From: Mycolicibacterium doricum
GTDB lineage: Bacteria; Actinomycetota; Actinomycetes; Mycobacteriales; Mycobacteriaceae
Assembly: GCF_010728155.1 (NCBI RefSeq)
Contig: NZ_AP022605.1
Span: 3,472,001-3,536,000 of the forward strand
Direction: 5' to 3'
DNA: 64,000 nt
Shown here: positions 10,699 to 21,565 of the stretch, piece by piece
Layout of the letters: every line of letters starts with the position of its first letter
Position numbering within the stretch: position 1 is the stretch's first letter
Notes under the pieces: generated by a model
What the model was told of the DNA's origin: nothing
The model's input: only the letters and a program-made list of their open reading frames with translations
Database searches by the model: none
Made by a program: the position numbers and the translations under genes

Positions 10699-11694
10699 TC
10701 AGACGGACACGGACTTCTTGGCGTTCCGCTTCTCGGCCATCTTGGCTTCGCGTTCGAGGCGGCGTTGCTTGGCGGTCTCGAACTTCTCGCACGTTTCCTC
10801 GAGTTCCTCCATCAGCACGCCGAGGTCGTCGCGCATGCGGGCGGCCTCACCGGTGAAGTCCTCGCGCTCGAAGATCCGCCACTTCTTGAGCACCGGCAAG
10901 ACCACGTCGTCGAGGTGGATTCGCGGGTCGTAGACACCGCCGACGGCGATCACGACAGCCTTGCGGCGGAAGTCGGGGACGGTGTACCCGGGCATCTTGA
11001 AGTTGCGCAGGACGTGGTGCAGCGAATACATGGCCTGGTCGGGGGCGATGTCGAAGCCGGCCTCGGAGACGTCGCGGTAGAAGATCATGTGCAGGTTCTC
11101 GTCGGCCGAGACACGCTGAAGCAACTGGTCGGCGACCGGCTCCGAACATGCCTTGCCGGTGTTGCGATGCGAGACGCGGGTGGCGAGTTCCTGGAAGGTC
11201 ACGTAGATGACCGAGTCGAACAAGCTCCGGGCGAAGAGCTTGTCCTCACCCTGCTGGTTCTGGCCCGGCGAGAAGCCGCGGGTCATCTGCTCGACGCGCA
11301 GTTCCTCGAGTTCCACCGGGTCGATCGCGCGGGTGACGGTCAGGTAGTCACGCAGCGCGATGCCGTGCCGGTTCTCCTCGGCCGTCCAGCGGTTGACCCA
11401 CTGACCCCACGCGCCGTCGAGGCTGAAGTTCATCGCGATCTCGCGGTGATACGAGGGCAGGTTGTCCTCGGTCAGCAGGTTCTGCACCATCGCGGTCTGC
11501 GCGACCTCCGAGAGCTTCGATTGCTCGGGGTCCCAGTCCTGACCGCCCAGTGCGTAGAAATTCTTGCCGTCCGACCACGGAATGTAGTCGTGCGGGTTCC
11601 AGTCCTTGCGCATCCGCAGATGCCGGTTGAGATTGGCCTCCACGACCGGTTCGAGCTCGGTGAGCAGTTGGACTTCAGTCAGGTCTTTCGCCAC
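10699..11694 (-). CDS. Acyl-ACP desaturase (DesA1 subfamily)
   Basis: 331-residue soluble diiron desaturase of the acyl-carrier-protein Delta-9 family, thought to introduce double bonds into meromycolate or other acyl-ACP chains. Diiron ligand motifs are TEDN/SYH, TAEENRHG and SADENLHM, and the DesA1-like segments YIPWSDGKN, GAWGQWVNRW and RKAVVIAVGGVYDPRIHLD are present. It ends in a Lys/Arg/Glu-rich helix. It converges with the ligase remnant. Orthology to DesA1 rather than a paralogue cannot be settled here. Confidence 0.9.
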   Translation of the reverse strand: MAKDLTEVQLLTELEPVVEANLNRHLRMRKDWNPHDYIPWSDGKNFYALGGQDWDPEQSKLSEVAQTAMVQNLLTEDNLPSYHREIAMNFSLDGAWGQWVNRWTAEENRHGIALRDYLTVTRAIDPVELEELRVEQMTRGFSPGQNQQGEDKLFARSLFDSVIYVTFQELATRVSHRNTGKACSEPVADQLLQRVSADENLHMIFYRDVSEAGFDIAPDQAMYSLHHVLRNFKMPGYTVPDFRRKAVVIAVGGVYDPRIHLDDVVLPVLKKWRIFEREDFTGEAARMRDDLGVLMEELEETCEKFETAKQRRLEREAKMAEKRNAKKSVSV

Positions 11695-11795
11695 GGCGTC
11701 CCCCAGATGTATGTGTCCACGGCGGTCACATGTAAGCGTACGGGGTAGGCCGGCCGGATCCCGAACCGACGCGCTCGGACGGCAAGATTGCGGTC

Positions 11796-12677
11796 ATGAC
11801 CCGTTCCCCCGCGGGCCGGTTCGCGCCGAGCCCGTCGGCCGATCTGCACATCGGCAATCTGCGCACCGCGGTGCTCGCCTGGCTCTTCGCCCGGTCCACC
11901 GGCCGACGTTTTCTGATGCGTGTCGAAGACCTCGACTACCGTGCCGACTCCGGCATCGCGGCCCGCCAACTCGACGATCTGGCCGCGCTGGGCCTAACCT
12001 GGGAGGGCCCCGCCGACTATCAGTCCGCCCACCGCGACCGGTACGACAGCGTCATCGACGGTCTGGTCGCCGCCGGCCTGGTCTACGAGTGCTACTGCAG
12101 CAGGCGGGACATCGCACAGGCACCGCGCGCGCCGCACGCACCCCACGGCGCCTATCCAGGGGTATGCCGCGACCTCTCCGACGCCGAACGCGAGGCGCGC
12201 CGAGATGAGACCAGCAGGCCACCCGCGCTTCGGTTGCGCACCGACGTCATCACCTACACGGTCACCGACCTGCTACACGGCACCTACACCGGTATCGTCG
12301 ACGACTTCGTGGTCCGCCGCGGAGACGGTGTGCCGGCCTACAACCTCGCCGTGGTGGTCGACGACGCCGCCGCGGGCATCGACCAGGTAGTGCGCGGCCA
12401 CGACCTGCTCAGCTCCTCACCGCGGCAGGCCTACCTCGCCCGGCTGCTCGGCCACCCCGAACCCGTCTACGCGCACGTGCCGTTGGTGCTCAACGAAGAC
12501 GGCGCCCGCCTCGCCAAACGCGACGGGGCCGTGACGCTCGCCGAGATCGGGGTGGCGCGCGCGTTCGCCCAGATCACCGACTCGCTCGGCTGGCCCGCCG
12601 GCGACCTCGACGAACTGCTCTCGCGTTTCGACCCGGCCCGGCTGCCGCGACAGCCGTGGATATTTTCCCCGGACTGA
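11796..12677 (+). CDS. gluQ: Glutamyl-queuosine tRNA(Asp) synthetase
   Basis: 293-residue truncated glutamyl-tRNA synthetase paralogue without an anticodon-binding domain; it glutamylates queuosine 34 of tRNA-Asp. The class I signature is [14 protein letters not shown] (about 9-22), a zinc site is formed by CYCSRRD and GVCRD, and the KMSKS equivalent is degenerate (RLAKRDG), as in the family. The queuosine-inserting tgt lies about 1.4 kb downstream on the other strand, supporting the assignment. Confidence 0.93.
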   Translation: MTRSPAGRFAPSPSADLHIGNLRTAVLAWLFARSTGRRFLMRVEDLDYRADSGIAARQLDDLAALGLTWEGPADYQSAHRDRYDSVIDGLVAAGLVYECYCSRRDIAQAPRAPHAPHGAYPGVCRDLSDAEREARRDETSRPPALRLRTDVITYTVTDLLHGTYTGIVDDFVVRRGDGVPAYNLAVVVDDAAAGIDQVVRGHDLLSSSPRQAYLARLLGHPEPVYAHVPLVLNEDGARLAKRDGAVTLAEIGVARAFAQITDSLGWPAGDLDELLSRFDPARLPRQPWIFSPD

Positions 12678-12802
12678 GCACGAGCTACTCAACGAAGTCG
12701 CGGCCCGCGGCGATCAGCATTGGCATCCCCAGAATTAGCCGCCGAGATCGACGAAATGGTTAGCTCTACTTGCACTTTTTCGCCCACTCGTTCGTTTCGG
12801 CG

Positions 12803-14032
12803 CTAGATGGCCACGGGAAGCGTCTCCATGCCGCGCAACGTCAGGTTCGGCTTGTAGACCGGGTCGGCGGCCAACCGGGCGTCCGGGAAGCGGGCCGTCA
12901 CCGCCGACAGGGCCACGGCCGCCTCCAACCGGGCCAGCGGCGCTCCGAGGCAAAAGTGCGGGCCCTTGCCGAAACCGAGATGCCGGATCTGCGTCCGGTC
13001 GGGGTCGAACTCGTCGGCCCGGTCGAACACGTCCGGGTCTCGATGCGCGGCCGCCACCAGCAGCAGCATGCTGTCGCCCTTGGGCACTGTCACCCCGCCG
13101 ACCGTCAGCTCCTCGGCCGCGATGCGCGCGACCAGCTGCACGGGCGGGTCGTAGCGCAGGGTCTCCTCGGCGACCGCCGAGACCCGCTGCGGATCCGCCG
13201 CCAGGGCACGCCACCCACCACGATGGCGCAACATCGCCAGAATCGCGTTGGCGATCAGGTTTACCGTCGTCTCGTGCCCGGCCACCAGCAGCAGGTTGCA
13301 GGTCGCGACGATCTCTTCCTCGGTCAGCTGGTCACCGGCTTCCTCGGCGGCGATCAGCCCGGATATCAGGTCGCTTCGCGGTTCGGCGCGACGTTGTGTG
13401 ATCAGCTCCCGCAGGTACTCCCGCAACCACAATGCCGCCTCGCGCCGCTGATCGAATCCCTGCGCCGCCTGACCGGTGACGGTGATGAACGGGTCGAGCG
13501 ACTGGGCCAGCAGCGCCGACGCTCGGCTGAACTGCGGCTCGTGCTCCAGCGGCACGCCGAGCAGGCGGCAGATCACCGCCACCGGGAGCGGATACGCCAG
13601 GTCGGCGACGGCGTCGAACTGCCCCTTGGCCGCCACCGTGTCCAGCAGCGAGTCCACCAGCGCCACGATCTCCGGTTCCAGCGCCTTGACCACCCTCGGT
13701 ACGAACGCCGAGCTGACCAACCGGCGCAACCGCGTGTGGTCCGGCGGATCGAGGAACAGGAACCCGGGAGCGCCGAACGGGCGTGCCACCGCTCCCGCGG
13801 CGATCTCCCGCTGCGCGACGCTCGACTTCAGCCGGTCACTGGCCGAGGCGGGGTGCCGCAGCACCTCGTCACAGTCGGCGAACGTGGAGAACACCACCAG
13901 GTTGGCCGCGGGCAGCACCAGCGGGCCGGCGGCGCGCAGATCCGCGTACAGCGGGTACGGATCGGCCCTGTTGGCCGGGTCGAGCAGCCGGCCGAGCAGC
14001 GTGTGGGCATCCGCGGTGGTCATGGCTGTCAT
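12803..14032 (-). CDS. Cytochrome P450
   Basis: Soluble class I bacterial P450 of about 409 residues. The I-helix oxygen-activation motif is AGHETT, the K-helix ExxR is in AEETLRYDPP, and the heme-cysteine loop is FGKGPHFCLGAPLAR. No redox partner gene is adjacent. The start is uncertain: ATG 14032 and ATG 14023 are both possible, with no clear ribosome site. In M. smegmatis a CYP164 gene may lie in this neighbourhood, but the CYP family and substrate cannot be fixed from the sequence alone. Confidence 0.92.
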   Translation of the reverse strand: MTAMTTADAHTLLGRLLDPANRADPYPLYADLRAAGPLVLPAANLVVFSTFADCDEVLRHPASASDRLKSSVAQREIAAGAVARPFGAPGFLFLDPPDHTRLRRLVSSAFVPRVVKALEPEIVALVDSLLDTVAAKGQFDAVADLAYPLPVAVICRLLGVPLEHEPQFSRASALLAQSLDPFITVTGQAAQGFDQRREAALWLREYLRELITQRRAEPRSDLISGLIAAEEAGDQLTEEEIVATCNLLLVAGHETTVNLIANAILAMLRHRGGWRALAADPQRVSAVAEETLRYDPPVQLVARIAAEELTVGGVTVPKGDSMLLLVAAAHRDPDVFDRADEFDPDRTQIRHLGFGKGPHFCLGAPLARLEAAVALSAVTARFPDARLAADPVYKPNLTLRGMETLPVAI

Positions 14033-14059
14033 TGTGCAGGCGCACAACAAGTCAGCAGG

Positions 14060-15582
<1,523 letters not shown>

Positions 15583-16080
15583 GTGAAGCGTGGTTTCGTG
15601 GTGAGTGTCGGTGGGGCGGCGATCGTCGTCGCCGCGCTGGCGGGCTGTTCCTCGGACAGCGGTTCCTCCGAGTCGACCACATCCGCGGACGCCGGCGACA
15701 CCGCCACGGCTAGCGCATCGGCGGAGGCCACCTCGGCCCCCGGTGCCGCGAGGGTCGTCATCGACGGTCAGGAGCAGAACATCCAGGGCACCGTCGCCTG
15801 CACCTCCATGGGCGGCAACCTCAACATCGCGATCGGTCAGGCCACCACCGGGATCGGCGCGGTGGTGACCGAAGCCGACCCGCCCGCGGTGCAATCCGTC
15901 GGTCTGGGCAACGTCAACGGCGTCACGCTCGGCTTCCAGCAGGGCACCGGCCAGGGCAACGCCGAGGTGGAGAAGGACGACACGACCTACACCATCAAGG
16001 GCAACGCGACCGGGGTCGACATGGCCAACCCGCTGCAACCGGTGACCAAACCGTTCGAGATCGAGGTCACCTGCCCGTAA
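15583..16080 (+). CDS. LpqH-family (19-kDa antigen-like) lipoprotein
   Basis: 165-residue exported lipoprotein. The signal peptide ends in the lipobox ALAGC, followed by a Ser/Thr/Ala-rich linker and the LpqH domain beginning [10 protein letters not shown] and ending in EIEVTCP; the two domain cysteines (VACTS and VTCP) are kept. The GTG start follows AAGGAGAA. LpqH proteins are surface lipoproteins that signal through TLR2 in pathogens. In M. tuberculosis lpqH lies beside the sulfatase gene Rv3762c, which is elsewhere in this window, so this is probably a paralogue. Confidence 0.88.
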   Translation: MKRGFVVSVGGAAIVVAALAGCSSDSGSSESTTSADAGDTATASASAEATSAPGAARVVIDGQEQNIQGTVACTSMGGNLNIAIGQATTGIGAVVTEADPPAVQSVGLGNVNGVTLGFQQGTGQGNAEVEKDDTTYTIKGNATGVDMANPLQPVTKPFEIEVTCP

Positions 16081-16114
16081 TCAAGAAGAGTCACACAGCC
16101 ACGGCGGCCGCCGT

Positions 16115-16148
16115 CTTTCACTGTGCAAGTACTTTCACTGTGCAAGTA
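16115..16148. repeat. 17-bp perfect tandem direct repeat upstream of a PE-PPE hydrolase gene
   Basis: CTTTCACTGTGCAAGTA occurs twice head to tail (16115-16131 and 16132-16148), about 85 bp before the GTG of the downstream gene. The perfect repeat and period of about 1.6 helical turns suggest a regulator binding site. Confidence 0.75.
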
Positions 16149-16231
16149 ACTTACGGCCGCTGCGTTTGCTATGCGGTAGCCTTCGTCCGGCGCCGTGGCG
16201 GCGCCACCATATCTCGCAAGGGGGCTCGCTC

Positions 16232-17545
16232 GTGGCAAAGCATCGCAGACGGCGGCGACCGCCGCTCACACCGATTCTGGTCGCAGGTGCCACCGCGGGC
16301 CTGTCGACGGCACTGGCGCTGGGCCACGCCACCACCGCGACCGCTGCCACGATTCCGACCGCAACCACGGTGATCGGGGTCGGCGGCTGGAAGGATTCGA
16401 CCGGCGAGCGAATCCCGAGCAAGTTCCAGGGCGCATTGGTATTGGTACCGGACCGGACCTACGTCGGTGTCCTGTACCCGGCCCAGCTACCCGTCGACCC
16501 GAGTGTGGCCGCGGGCCAGGCACCGCTGGAGGAGGCAGTCGACGCCGCCGAGAGGCCCGTGCTCATCGTCGGCTACTCGGAGGGAGCGCTGGTCGCCGAG
16601 CGCTACAAGCGCGCGCTGGTAGCGCCCGACGCCCCGGACGCCGACGAGGGCATCGCGTTCATGTTCATCGCCTCCCCGACCGTTCCCAACGGCGGCATCT
16701 ACTCCCGCTTCCCCAGCCTACGGATCCCCGGCTTCACCAGCACCGGCGCGGCGGCGCCGTCACCGTACGACGAAACCTTCGTGAGCCTCGAATACGACCT
16801 GATCGCCGACTTCCCCGCCTACGCGAACCCGCTGTCACTGGCCAACGCCGCCCTTGGATTCGCGTACTTCCATGGCGACCAGGGACCCGACAACGTCGAC
16901 CTGGAGTCCGCTCCGCAATCGGTCAGGGTCGTCACGACCGACGCGGGCGGCACCGACACCTACGTGCTGATCCGCGCCGAGCAACTCCCGCTGCTGCAGC
17001 CGATCCGCGATCTCGCCCGCGTCACCGGAACCACGGTGGTGGTCGAACCGTTCGTCGGCGCAGTCGAACCGACGCTGCGCCTGCTGGTCGACATGGGCTA
17101 CACCGACCGCGACTACCGGACCGTCGGGGTCGACGAGGACGCCGACTACCAGGACGCTGACCAGCCGACGCGATTCTCGTTGATCACACCGCCCGAACGG
17201 ATCGTCGAGACCGCGAAGGCCCTGCCCGACGCATTGCGTGACGGCGCGGAGAACTTCGTCGACGCCCTCCCTTCAACGCCGACGCGGGAGACGTCTCCCA
17301 CTAGACACCAGAAGCAGCTTGCCGAGGACCTGCGGGACGAGGACCCGAATGGCGCAGGACGCGCCACCGTCAAGCTGAGATCCGGCGCCCGGAATTCCAC
17401 GAGTCGCGACGAGAATGCACCGAAGACTGGGCCCGCCGCGCGGTCCGAGGGCCAGAACCAAGATCAAGATCAAGACCAAGATCCAGATGGGGAAAAAAAG
17501 CGGGACCCGGATCCGGGCGATGACAGCTCGGCCGCTGCCGCATGA
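16232..17545 (+). CDS. PE-PPE domain alpha/beta-hydrolase, exported
   Basis: 437 residues. A basic N-terminus and hydrophobic segment (signal peptide or anchor) lead into a PE-PPE (PF08237) serine-hydrolase domain with nucleophile elbow VGYSEGALV. No PE or PPE N-terminal domain is present, so this is the stand-alone form. The last about 60 residues are hydrophilic and repetitive, with tandem QD dipeptides, and are probably disordered. The GTG at 16232 follows AAGGGGG. Likely acts on lipid esters in the cell envelope. Confidence 0.85.
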   Translation: MAKHRRRRRPPLTPILVAGATAGLSTALALGHATTATAATIPTATTVIGVGGWKDSTGERIPSKFQGALVLVPDRTYVGVLYPAQLPVDPSVAAGQAPLEEAVDAAERPVLIVGYSEGALVAERYKRALVAPDAPDADEGIAFMFIASPTVPNGGIYSRFPSLRIPGFTSTGAAAPSPYDETFVSLEYDLIADFPAYANPLSLANAALGFAYFHGDQGPDNVDLESAPQSVRVVTTDAGGTDTYVLIRAEQLPLLQPIRDLARVTGTTVVVEPFVGAVEPTLRLLVDMGYTDRDYRTVGVDEDADYQDADQPTRFSLITPPERIVETAKALPDALRDGAENFVDALPSTPTRETSPTRHQKQLAEDLRDEDPNGAGRATVKLRSGARNSTSRDENAPKTGPAARSEGQNQDQDQDQDPDGEKKRDPDPGDDSSAAAA

Positions 17546-17743
17546 TCCCCCAGCGCTGAGGGCGGTTCGCCGAACGTCGCCAGGCACCGCGCGATGTTCC
17601 CGCGGCCGCCTCTTGTTTGATCGCCAGCCGCAGGCTGCGACGCTCCTCGGCGGCCAGGCCGGTGCGAGAACGGCACCAAGCCCGTGGTGATCGACACAAC
17701 TGTGTCACGACCGGCAGATCGATGCCTAAGGCACTGACACGAT

Positions 17744-19507
17744 GTGGTGGTGAAGCGACTCGTCCTCGCGCTGGTGTGCGCACTTCTCCTCGCCCTGACG
17801 GCCTGCTCGTCGCCGAGCCCCGCGGACCCGTTCCACGCCTTCGCCGACGCCCTGGGCCGGCGCGACGTGAAGTCGGCCGCGCAGCAGACCTCCGATCCCG
17901 CCGCGGCCGAACCCGTCATCGCCGCCATGTTCGACGGCATGGGTGCCGACGCGGCCGTGCAGCTGTCGCCGGCGCCGGTCAACGGCGAGGAGAGCAATCA
18001 GACCCTGACCTACCGGTGGACGCTGGCGCCCGACCGCGAGTTCGGTTACGAGGCGACCGGTACGGCGGAGCAGAGCGGCGACGAGTGGCGGCTGGTGTGG
18101 TCACCGGCGCTGCTGCACCCGGATCTGAAGCCGGGGATGGCGTTCCAGTACAGCGAGGACAGCGAGTTGCAGACACCGGTGCTCGACCGCACCGGCCAGC
18201 CGCTGATGACGTGGCAGACGGTCGGGCTGGTCAGCCTCGACCGCGTGCACCGGGAGTCGGCGTCCGCGCTCGCCGCACTGCTCGCCCCGATCGAGCCGAC
18301 CATCACCCCGGAATCGATCCAGGCGCAGTTCGACTCCAACGACGACCAGGTCATCACTGTGATCCGGTTGCGCGAAGCCGATCTCAGGCCGATCGCCGAC
18401 CAGCTGCGCGCCGTGCCAGGCGTCGCGATCGGCGAAGAGGGCGACCTGCTGACCGCGGACCGCGCGCTGTCCTCACCGGCGATGGCCGAGCTGCCCAAGT
18501 TATGGCATGACCGCATCACCCGAACCGCCGGCTGGTCGGTGTACCTGGTCGACGTCGACGGCTCGGCCGCACAACGGTTGACCGCTACCCCGCCCGCACC
18601 GACCGACCCCGTCCGCACCTCTTTGGACCTGCGGCTGCAGCTGTTGGCTCAGGCCGCCGTGGCCGCCGAGCCGCGACCCACCATGCTCGTCGCAGTGTCG
18701 CCATCAGACGGTGGCATCCTCGCGGCGGCGCAGAACGAGGCGGCCGACGCCGAGGGCGCCATCGCGTTCAACGGGCTCTATCCCCCAGGGTCGACGTTCA
18801 AGACGATCACCACCGCCGCCGCCCTGGAAGCCGGGCTGGCGACACCCGACACGCCGGTGACGTGTCCGGGCCGGCTCACGATCGAGAACCGCACGATCCC
18901 CAACGACGGCGAGTTCGACCTCGGCACGGTGCCGCTCACCACGGCCTTCGCCCGGTCCTGCAACACCTCGATGGCCGCGCTCGCCGAGCGGTTGCCCGCC
19001 GATGCCTTGTCCACAACGGCGCGAGCGTTCGGGATCGGCGTCGACTACGTGGTCCCGGGTCTGACCACGGTCACCGGCCGGGTGCCCGCCGCGGAGACCG
19101 CCGCCGAGCGCGTGGAGAACGGGATCGGCCAGGGCACGGTCACGGTCAGCCCGTTCGGCCTCGCGGTGGCCGAGGCCAGCCTCGCCCACGGCTCGACGAT
19201 CACGCCGACGCTCGTCCTCGGTGAGAAGACCACCGCCGACGCCCCGCCCGAACCACTGGCTACCGACGTGGTGGATGCGCTGCGGGCGATGATGCGGGCG
19301 ACGGTCACCGAGGGCACCGCCAGTGAGCTGTCCGACATCGCGGACCTCGGCGGGAAGACCGGGACGGCAGAGTTCGGGGACACCGTCTCCCACGGCTGGT
19401 TCGCGGGGATTGCCGGTGACATCGCGTTCGCGACGCTGGTGGTCGGCGGCGACTCGTCGGCGCCGGCGATCACCGTCTCGGGCAATTTCCTGCGGTCGGG
19501 GAGGTGA
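17744..19507 (+). CDS. Penicillin-binding lipoprotein (class B-like transpeptidase)
   Basis: About 587 residues: signal peptide with lipobox LTACS, an NTF2-like MecA_N-type domain, a dimerisation domain, then a transpeptidase domain. Catalytic motifs: SxxK in YPPGSTFK, SxN in RSCNTS and KTG in GGKTGTAEFG. Resembles the Rv2864c PBP-lipo group of cell-wall cross-linking enzymes but is not in that gene's usual neighbourhood, so it may be a paralogue. Three consecutive GTG codons (17744, 17747, 17750) are possible starts. Confidence 0.88.
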   Translation: MVVKRLVLALVCALLLALTACSSPSPADPFHAFADALGRRDVKSAAQQTSDPAAAEPVIAAMFDGMGADAAVQLSPAPVNGEESNQTLTYRWTLAPDREFGYEATGTAEQSGDEWRLVWSPALLHPDLKPGMAFQYSEDSELQTPVLDRTGQPLMTWQTVGLVSLDRVHRESASALAALLAPIEPTITPESIQAQFDSNDDQVITVIRLREADLRPIADQLRAVPGVAIGEEGDLLTADRALSSPAMAELPKLWHDRITRTAGWSVYLVDVDGSAAQRLTATPPAPTDPVRTSLDLRLQLLAQAAVAAEPRPTMLVAVSPSDGGILAAAQNEAADAEGAIAFNGLYPPGSTFKTITTAAALEAGLATPDTPVTCPGRLTIENRTIPNDGEFDLGTVPLTTAFARSCNTSMAALAERLPADALSTTARAFGIGVDYVVPGLTTVTGRVPAAETAAERVENGIGQGTVTVSPFGLAVAEASLAHGSTITPTLVLGEKTTADAPPEPLATDVVDALRAMMRATVTEGTASELSDIADLGGKTGTAEFGDTVSHGWFAGIAGDIAFATLVVGGDSSAPAITVSGNFLRSGR

Positions 19508-19525
19508 ATCGGGCAATCTGAGCCC

Positions 19526-19891
19526 ATGAAACTGATGGCTGTTCTGGTAGCGGCCGGCGGTGTGCTGGCCGCGCCGCTCTTCACCGCATCGCCGGCTGCG
19601 GCGAGCCCCTGCGACAGCGCGGAGTGTGTGCCGTATGTGGACCGCAACATCGATCCGAGCGGGTCCTGCGTCCCCGGAGGAATCCACTATCTGTTCGGCC
19701 TCGACGCGGCGGGCAACAGCTACGTGTGCGCTACGCAGTCCAGGTGGGTGCCCCAGCCCGCGCTCGTGGGAGTGCGCACGAAGGGTGCGCCCTGCGAGGG
19801 CAGCACCGGTGTGGCGCAGGCGCCAGACGGGTTGGTGCTGATGTGCAAGGGCGGCGCCTGGAGACAGGACTTCACCGCCTCTCACTTCTGA
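19526..19891 (+). CDS. Small secreted cysteine-containing protein
   Basis: 121 residues with a classical Sec signal peptide (MKLMAVLVAAGGVLAAP to about ASPAAAS), then six cysteines in a compact mature domain with GLDAAGNSYVCA and PDGLVLMCKGGAW, which read like beta-hairpin repeats. Follows the penicillin-binding gene by 18 bp, so it is probably cotranscribed. No family recognised; it overlaps the convergent DUF2237 gene by 10 bp. Confidence 0.75.
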   Translation: MKLMAVLVAAGGVLAAPLFTASPAAASPCDSAECVPYVDRNIDPSGSCVPGGIHYLFGLDAAGNSYVCATQSRWVPQPALVGVRTKGAPCEGSTGVAQAPDGLVLMCKGGAWRQDFTASHF

Positions 19892-20280
19892 TCCTCGAGG
19901 CCGCCCGGGTCCTCGGGCACGTCGACCGCGTGCCGCTTCAACGCGTCGATCGGCACCACGTCGAGGGTGCGTTCGTGCGTAGCGGCCAGTACCACCGGCG
20001 CGGCGCACCCGTCCTGGTAGGCGCGCAGCCAGTTGGTGGCCGTCACGCACCAGCGGTCGCCAGGATTCAGACCCGGGAAGCGGTACTCGGGCCGCGGGGT
20101 GGACAGGTCGTTGGCGATCGAGCGCTGATGGTCGAGGAACTCGACGGTGACGACGGCGCAGATCGTGTGCGCGCCGAGGTCTTCCGAGCCCGTCGAACAG
20201 CAGCCGTCACGGTAGAAGCCGGTCAACGGGTCCGTGCCGCACTCCTGCAGTGGGTTGCCGAGCACATTGCGGTCAGACAC
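19882..20280 (-). CDS. DUF2237 family protein
   Basis: 132-residue cytoplasmic protein with the DUF2237 hallmarks: NVLGNPLQECG, TGFYRDGCC, HTICAVVTVEFL, NPGDRWCVTA and RAYQDGCAAPV. Function is unknown; conserved cysteines suggest a metal or redox role. The GTG at 20280 is the start; the frame upstream is the adjacent tRNA gene. Tail overlaps the secreted-protein gene. Confidence 0.85.
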   Translation of the reverse strand: MSDRNVLGNPLQECGTDPLTGFYRDGCCSTGSEDLGAHTICAVVTVEFLDHQRSIANDLSTPRPEYRFPGLNPGDRWCVTATNWLRAYQDGCAAPVVLAATHERTLDVVPIDALKRHAVDVPEDPGGLEDQK

Positions 20281-20376
20281 CGGGCCAGTATTGCGCGATG
20301 TCCCCGGGTTCGCCGTCCACCCGCCCTGTACTTCGGCGGGCCGACCGAATGTCATACCGGCCACGGCAAAGAATGG

Positions 20377-20464
20377 CGGTGGCGGAGGGATTTGAACCCT
20401 CGGACGGGGGTTACCCGTCACACGCTTTCGAGGCGTGCTCCTTAGGCCGCTCGGACACGCCACC
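20377..20464 (-). tRNA. tRNA-Ser (anticodon CGA)
   Basis: Acceptor GGTGGCG pairs with CGCCACC, the loop CTCGAAA gives anticodon CGA (reads UCG), a long variable arm is present, and the T-loop GGTTCAAATCC is intact. CCA appears to be encoded just beyond (20374-20376). Confidence 0.97.
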
Positions 20465-20526
20465 GTGTGGCAGCTTACCGAACGGGCCGCACAGCCCCTA
20501 ATCGCTCGGCGGGAGGCGGCAAAAAG

Positions 20527-20979
20527 TCAGCGCTGGCGGGCGAAGAATGCCTCGAGCGGTTTCGCGCACTCGTCGGCCAGCACACCGCCGCGCACATCCG
20601 GGCGGTGGTTGAGTCGGCGGTCTCGCACCAGGTCCCACAGTGAGCCGACCGCCCCGGTCTTGGGTTCCCACGCCCCGAACACCACCCGCGCGACCCTCGC
20701 CAGCACCAGGGCGCCTGCGCACATCGTGCACGGTTCGACGGTCACCGCCAGCGTCGTCCCCTCGAGCCGCCACCCATCGCCCAGCACCGCCGCCGCCGCC
20801 CGCAACGCGAGCACCTCCGCGTGCGCGGTCGGATCGCCCAGCGCTTCGCGCGCATTCGCAGCCCGGGCCAGTTCCGCGCCGCCGGGCCCGAACACCACCG
20901 CGCCGATCGGCACGTCCCTCGGACCGGCGAGCGCCGCGGCGTCGAGGGCGGCGCGGATCAGGAGCTCGTCGGAGCTCAC
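20527..20979 (-). CDS. tadA: tRNA-specific adenosine-34 deaminase
   Basis: 150-residue cytidine-deaminase-fold enzyme converting A34 to inosine in tRNA-Arg(ACG). Zinc and catalytic motifs are TAHAEVLAL (His and proton-shuttle Glu) and VEPCTMCAGAL. GTG start overlapping the partner gene by 4 nt (GTGA). Its substrate tRNA-Arg(ACG) is encoded at 32405-32477. Matches Rv3752c. Confidence 0.95.
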   Translation of the reverse strand: MSSDELLIRAALDAAALAGPRDVPIGAVVFGPGGAELARAANAREALGDPTAHAEVLALRAAAAVLGDGWRLEGTTLAVTVEPCTMCAGALVLARVARVVFGAWEPKTGAVGSLWDLVRDRRLNHRPDVRGGVLADECAKPLEAFFARQR

Positions 20980-21485
20980 CGATTGAGGTTGTCGAGCACC
21001 GCCGACAACTCGTCGGCGAAACCCATCTCGCGGGCGATGCGGCCGAGTTGCTCGTCGGCGTACAGGTCGGTTTCATCGAGGATGACGCTGAGCACCGCTT
21101 CGGGCAGCCCCATGTCCGAGAGCAGTCCGAGGTCGCCCTCCTCGAACGGGTCGACGTCGTCGAGGTCGTCGGGTTCGATGTCCGCGTCGAGTTGTTCGAG
21201 GATCTCGGCGGCGATGTCGTAGTCCAGCGCGGCGGTGGCGTCCGAGAGAAGCAACCGAGTGCCCGACGGGGCGGGCCGGACGATCACGAAGAACTCGTCG
21301 TCGATGTCGAGCAACCCGAACACCGCGCCGGCACTGCGGATGTCACACAGCTCCTTCTCGGCGGCCGAGAGGCTGTTGAGGGAAGCCCGCCGCATGGGCG
21401 CGCAGCGCCACTTACCGTCCTCGCGGATGACGGCCACGCCGAACCCGTCGGGCGTGCCCTGTGCCGGCGCACTCTGTGCTCCCAT
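20976..21485 (-). CDS. tRNA adenosine deaminase-associated protein
   Basis: 169-residue protein of the actinobacterial family always found just before tadA (Rv3753c equivalent). It is acidic, with the segment EPDDLDDVDPFEEGDLGLL and a C-terminal GFADELSAVLDNLNR. Function unknown; the 4-nt overlap and conserved pairing suggest it assists or regulates TadA. ATG start at 21485. Confidence 0.88.
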   Translation of the reverse strand: MGAQSAPAQGTPDGFGVAVIREDGKWRCAPMRRASLNSLSAAEKELCDIRSAGAVFGLLDIDDEFFVIVRPAPSGTRLLLSDATAALDYDIAAEILEQLDADIEPDDLDDVDPFEEGDLGLLSDMGLPEAVLSVILDETDLYADEQLGRIAREMGFADELSAVLDNLNR

Positions 21486-21565
21486 GTCGCGTTACGGTAG
21501 TCGCCCACCAGCGCTTTTGACCAGGCGTGGCCACCGGCGGCGACGCCGTGTGCCAACCTGGAACG

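Noticed and set aside
20281..20463. N-terminal extension of the DUF2237 gene
   Set aside because: Most of it is translation of the tRNA-Ser(CGA) gene.
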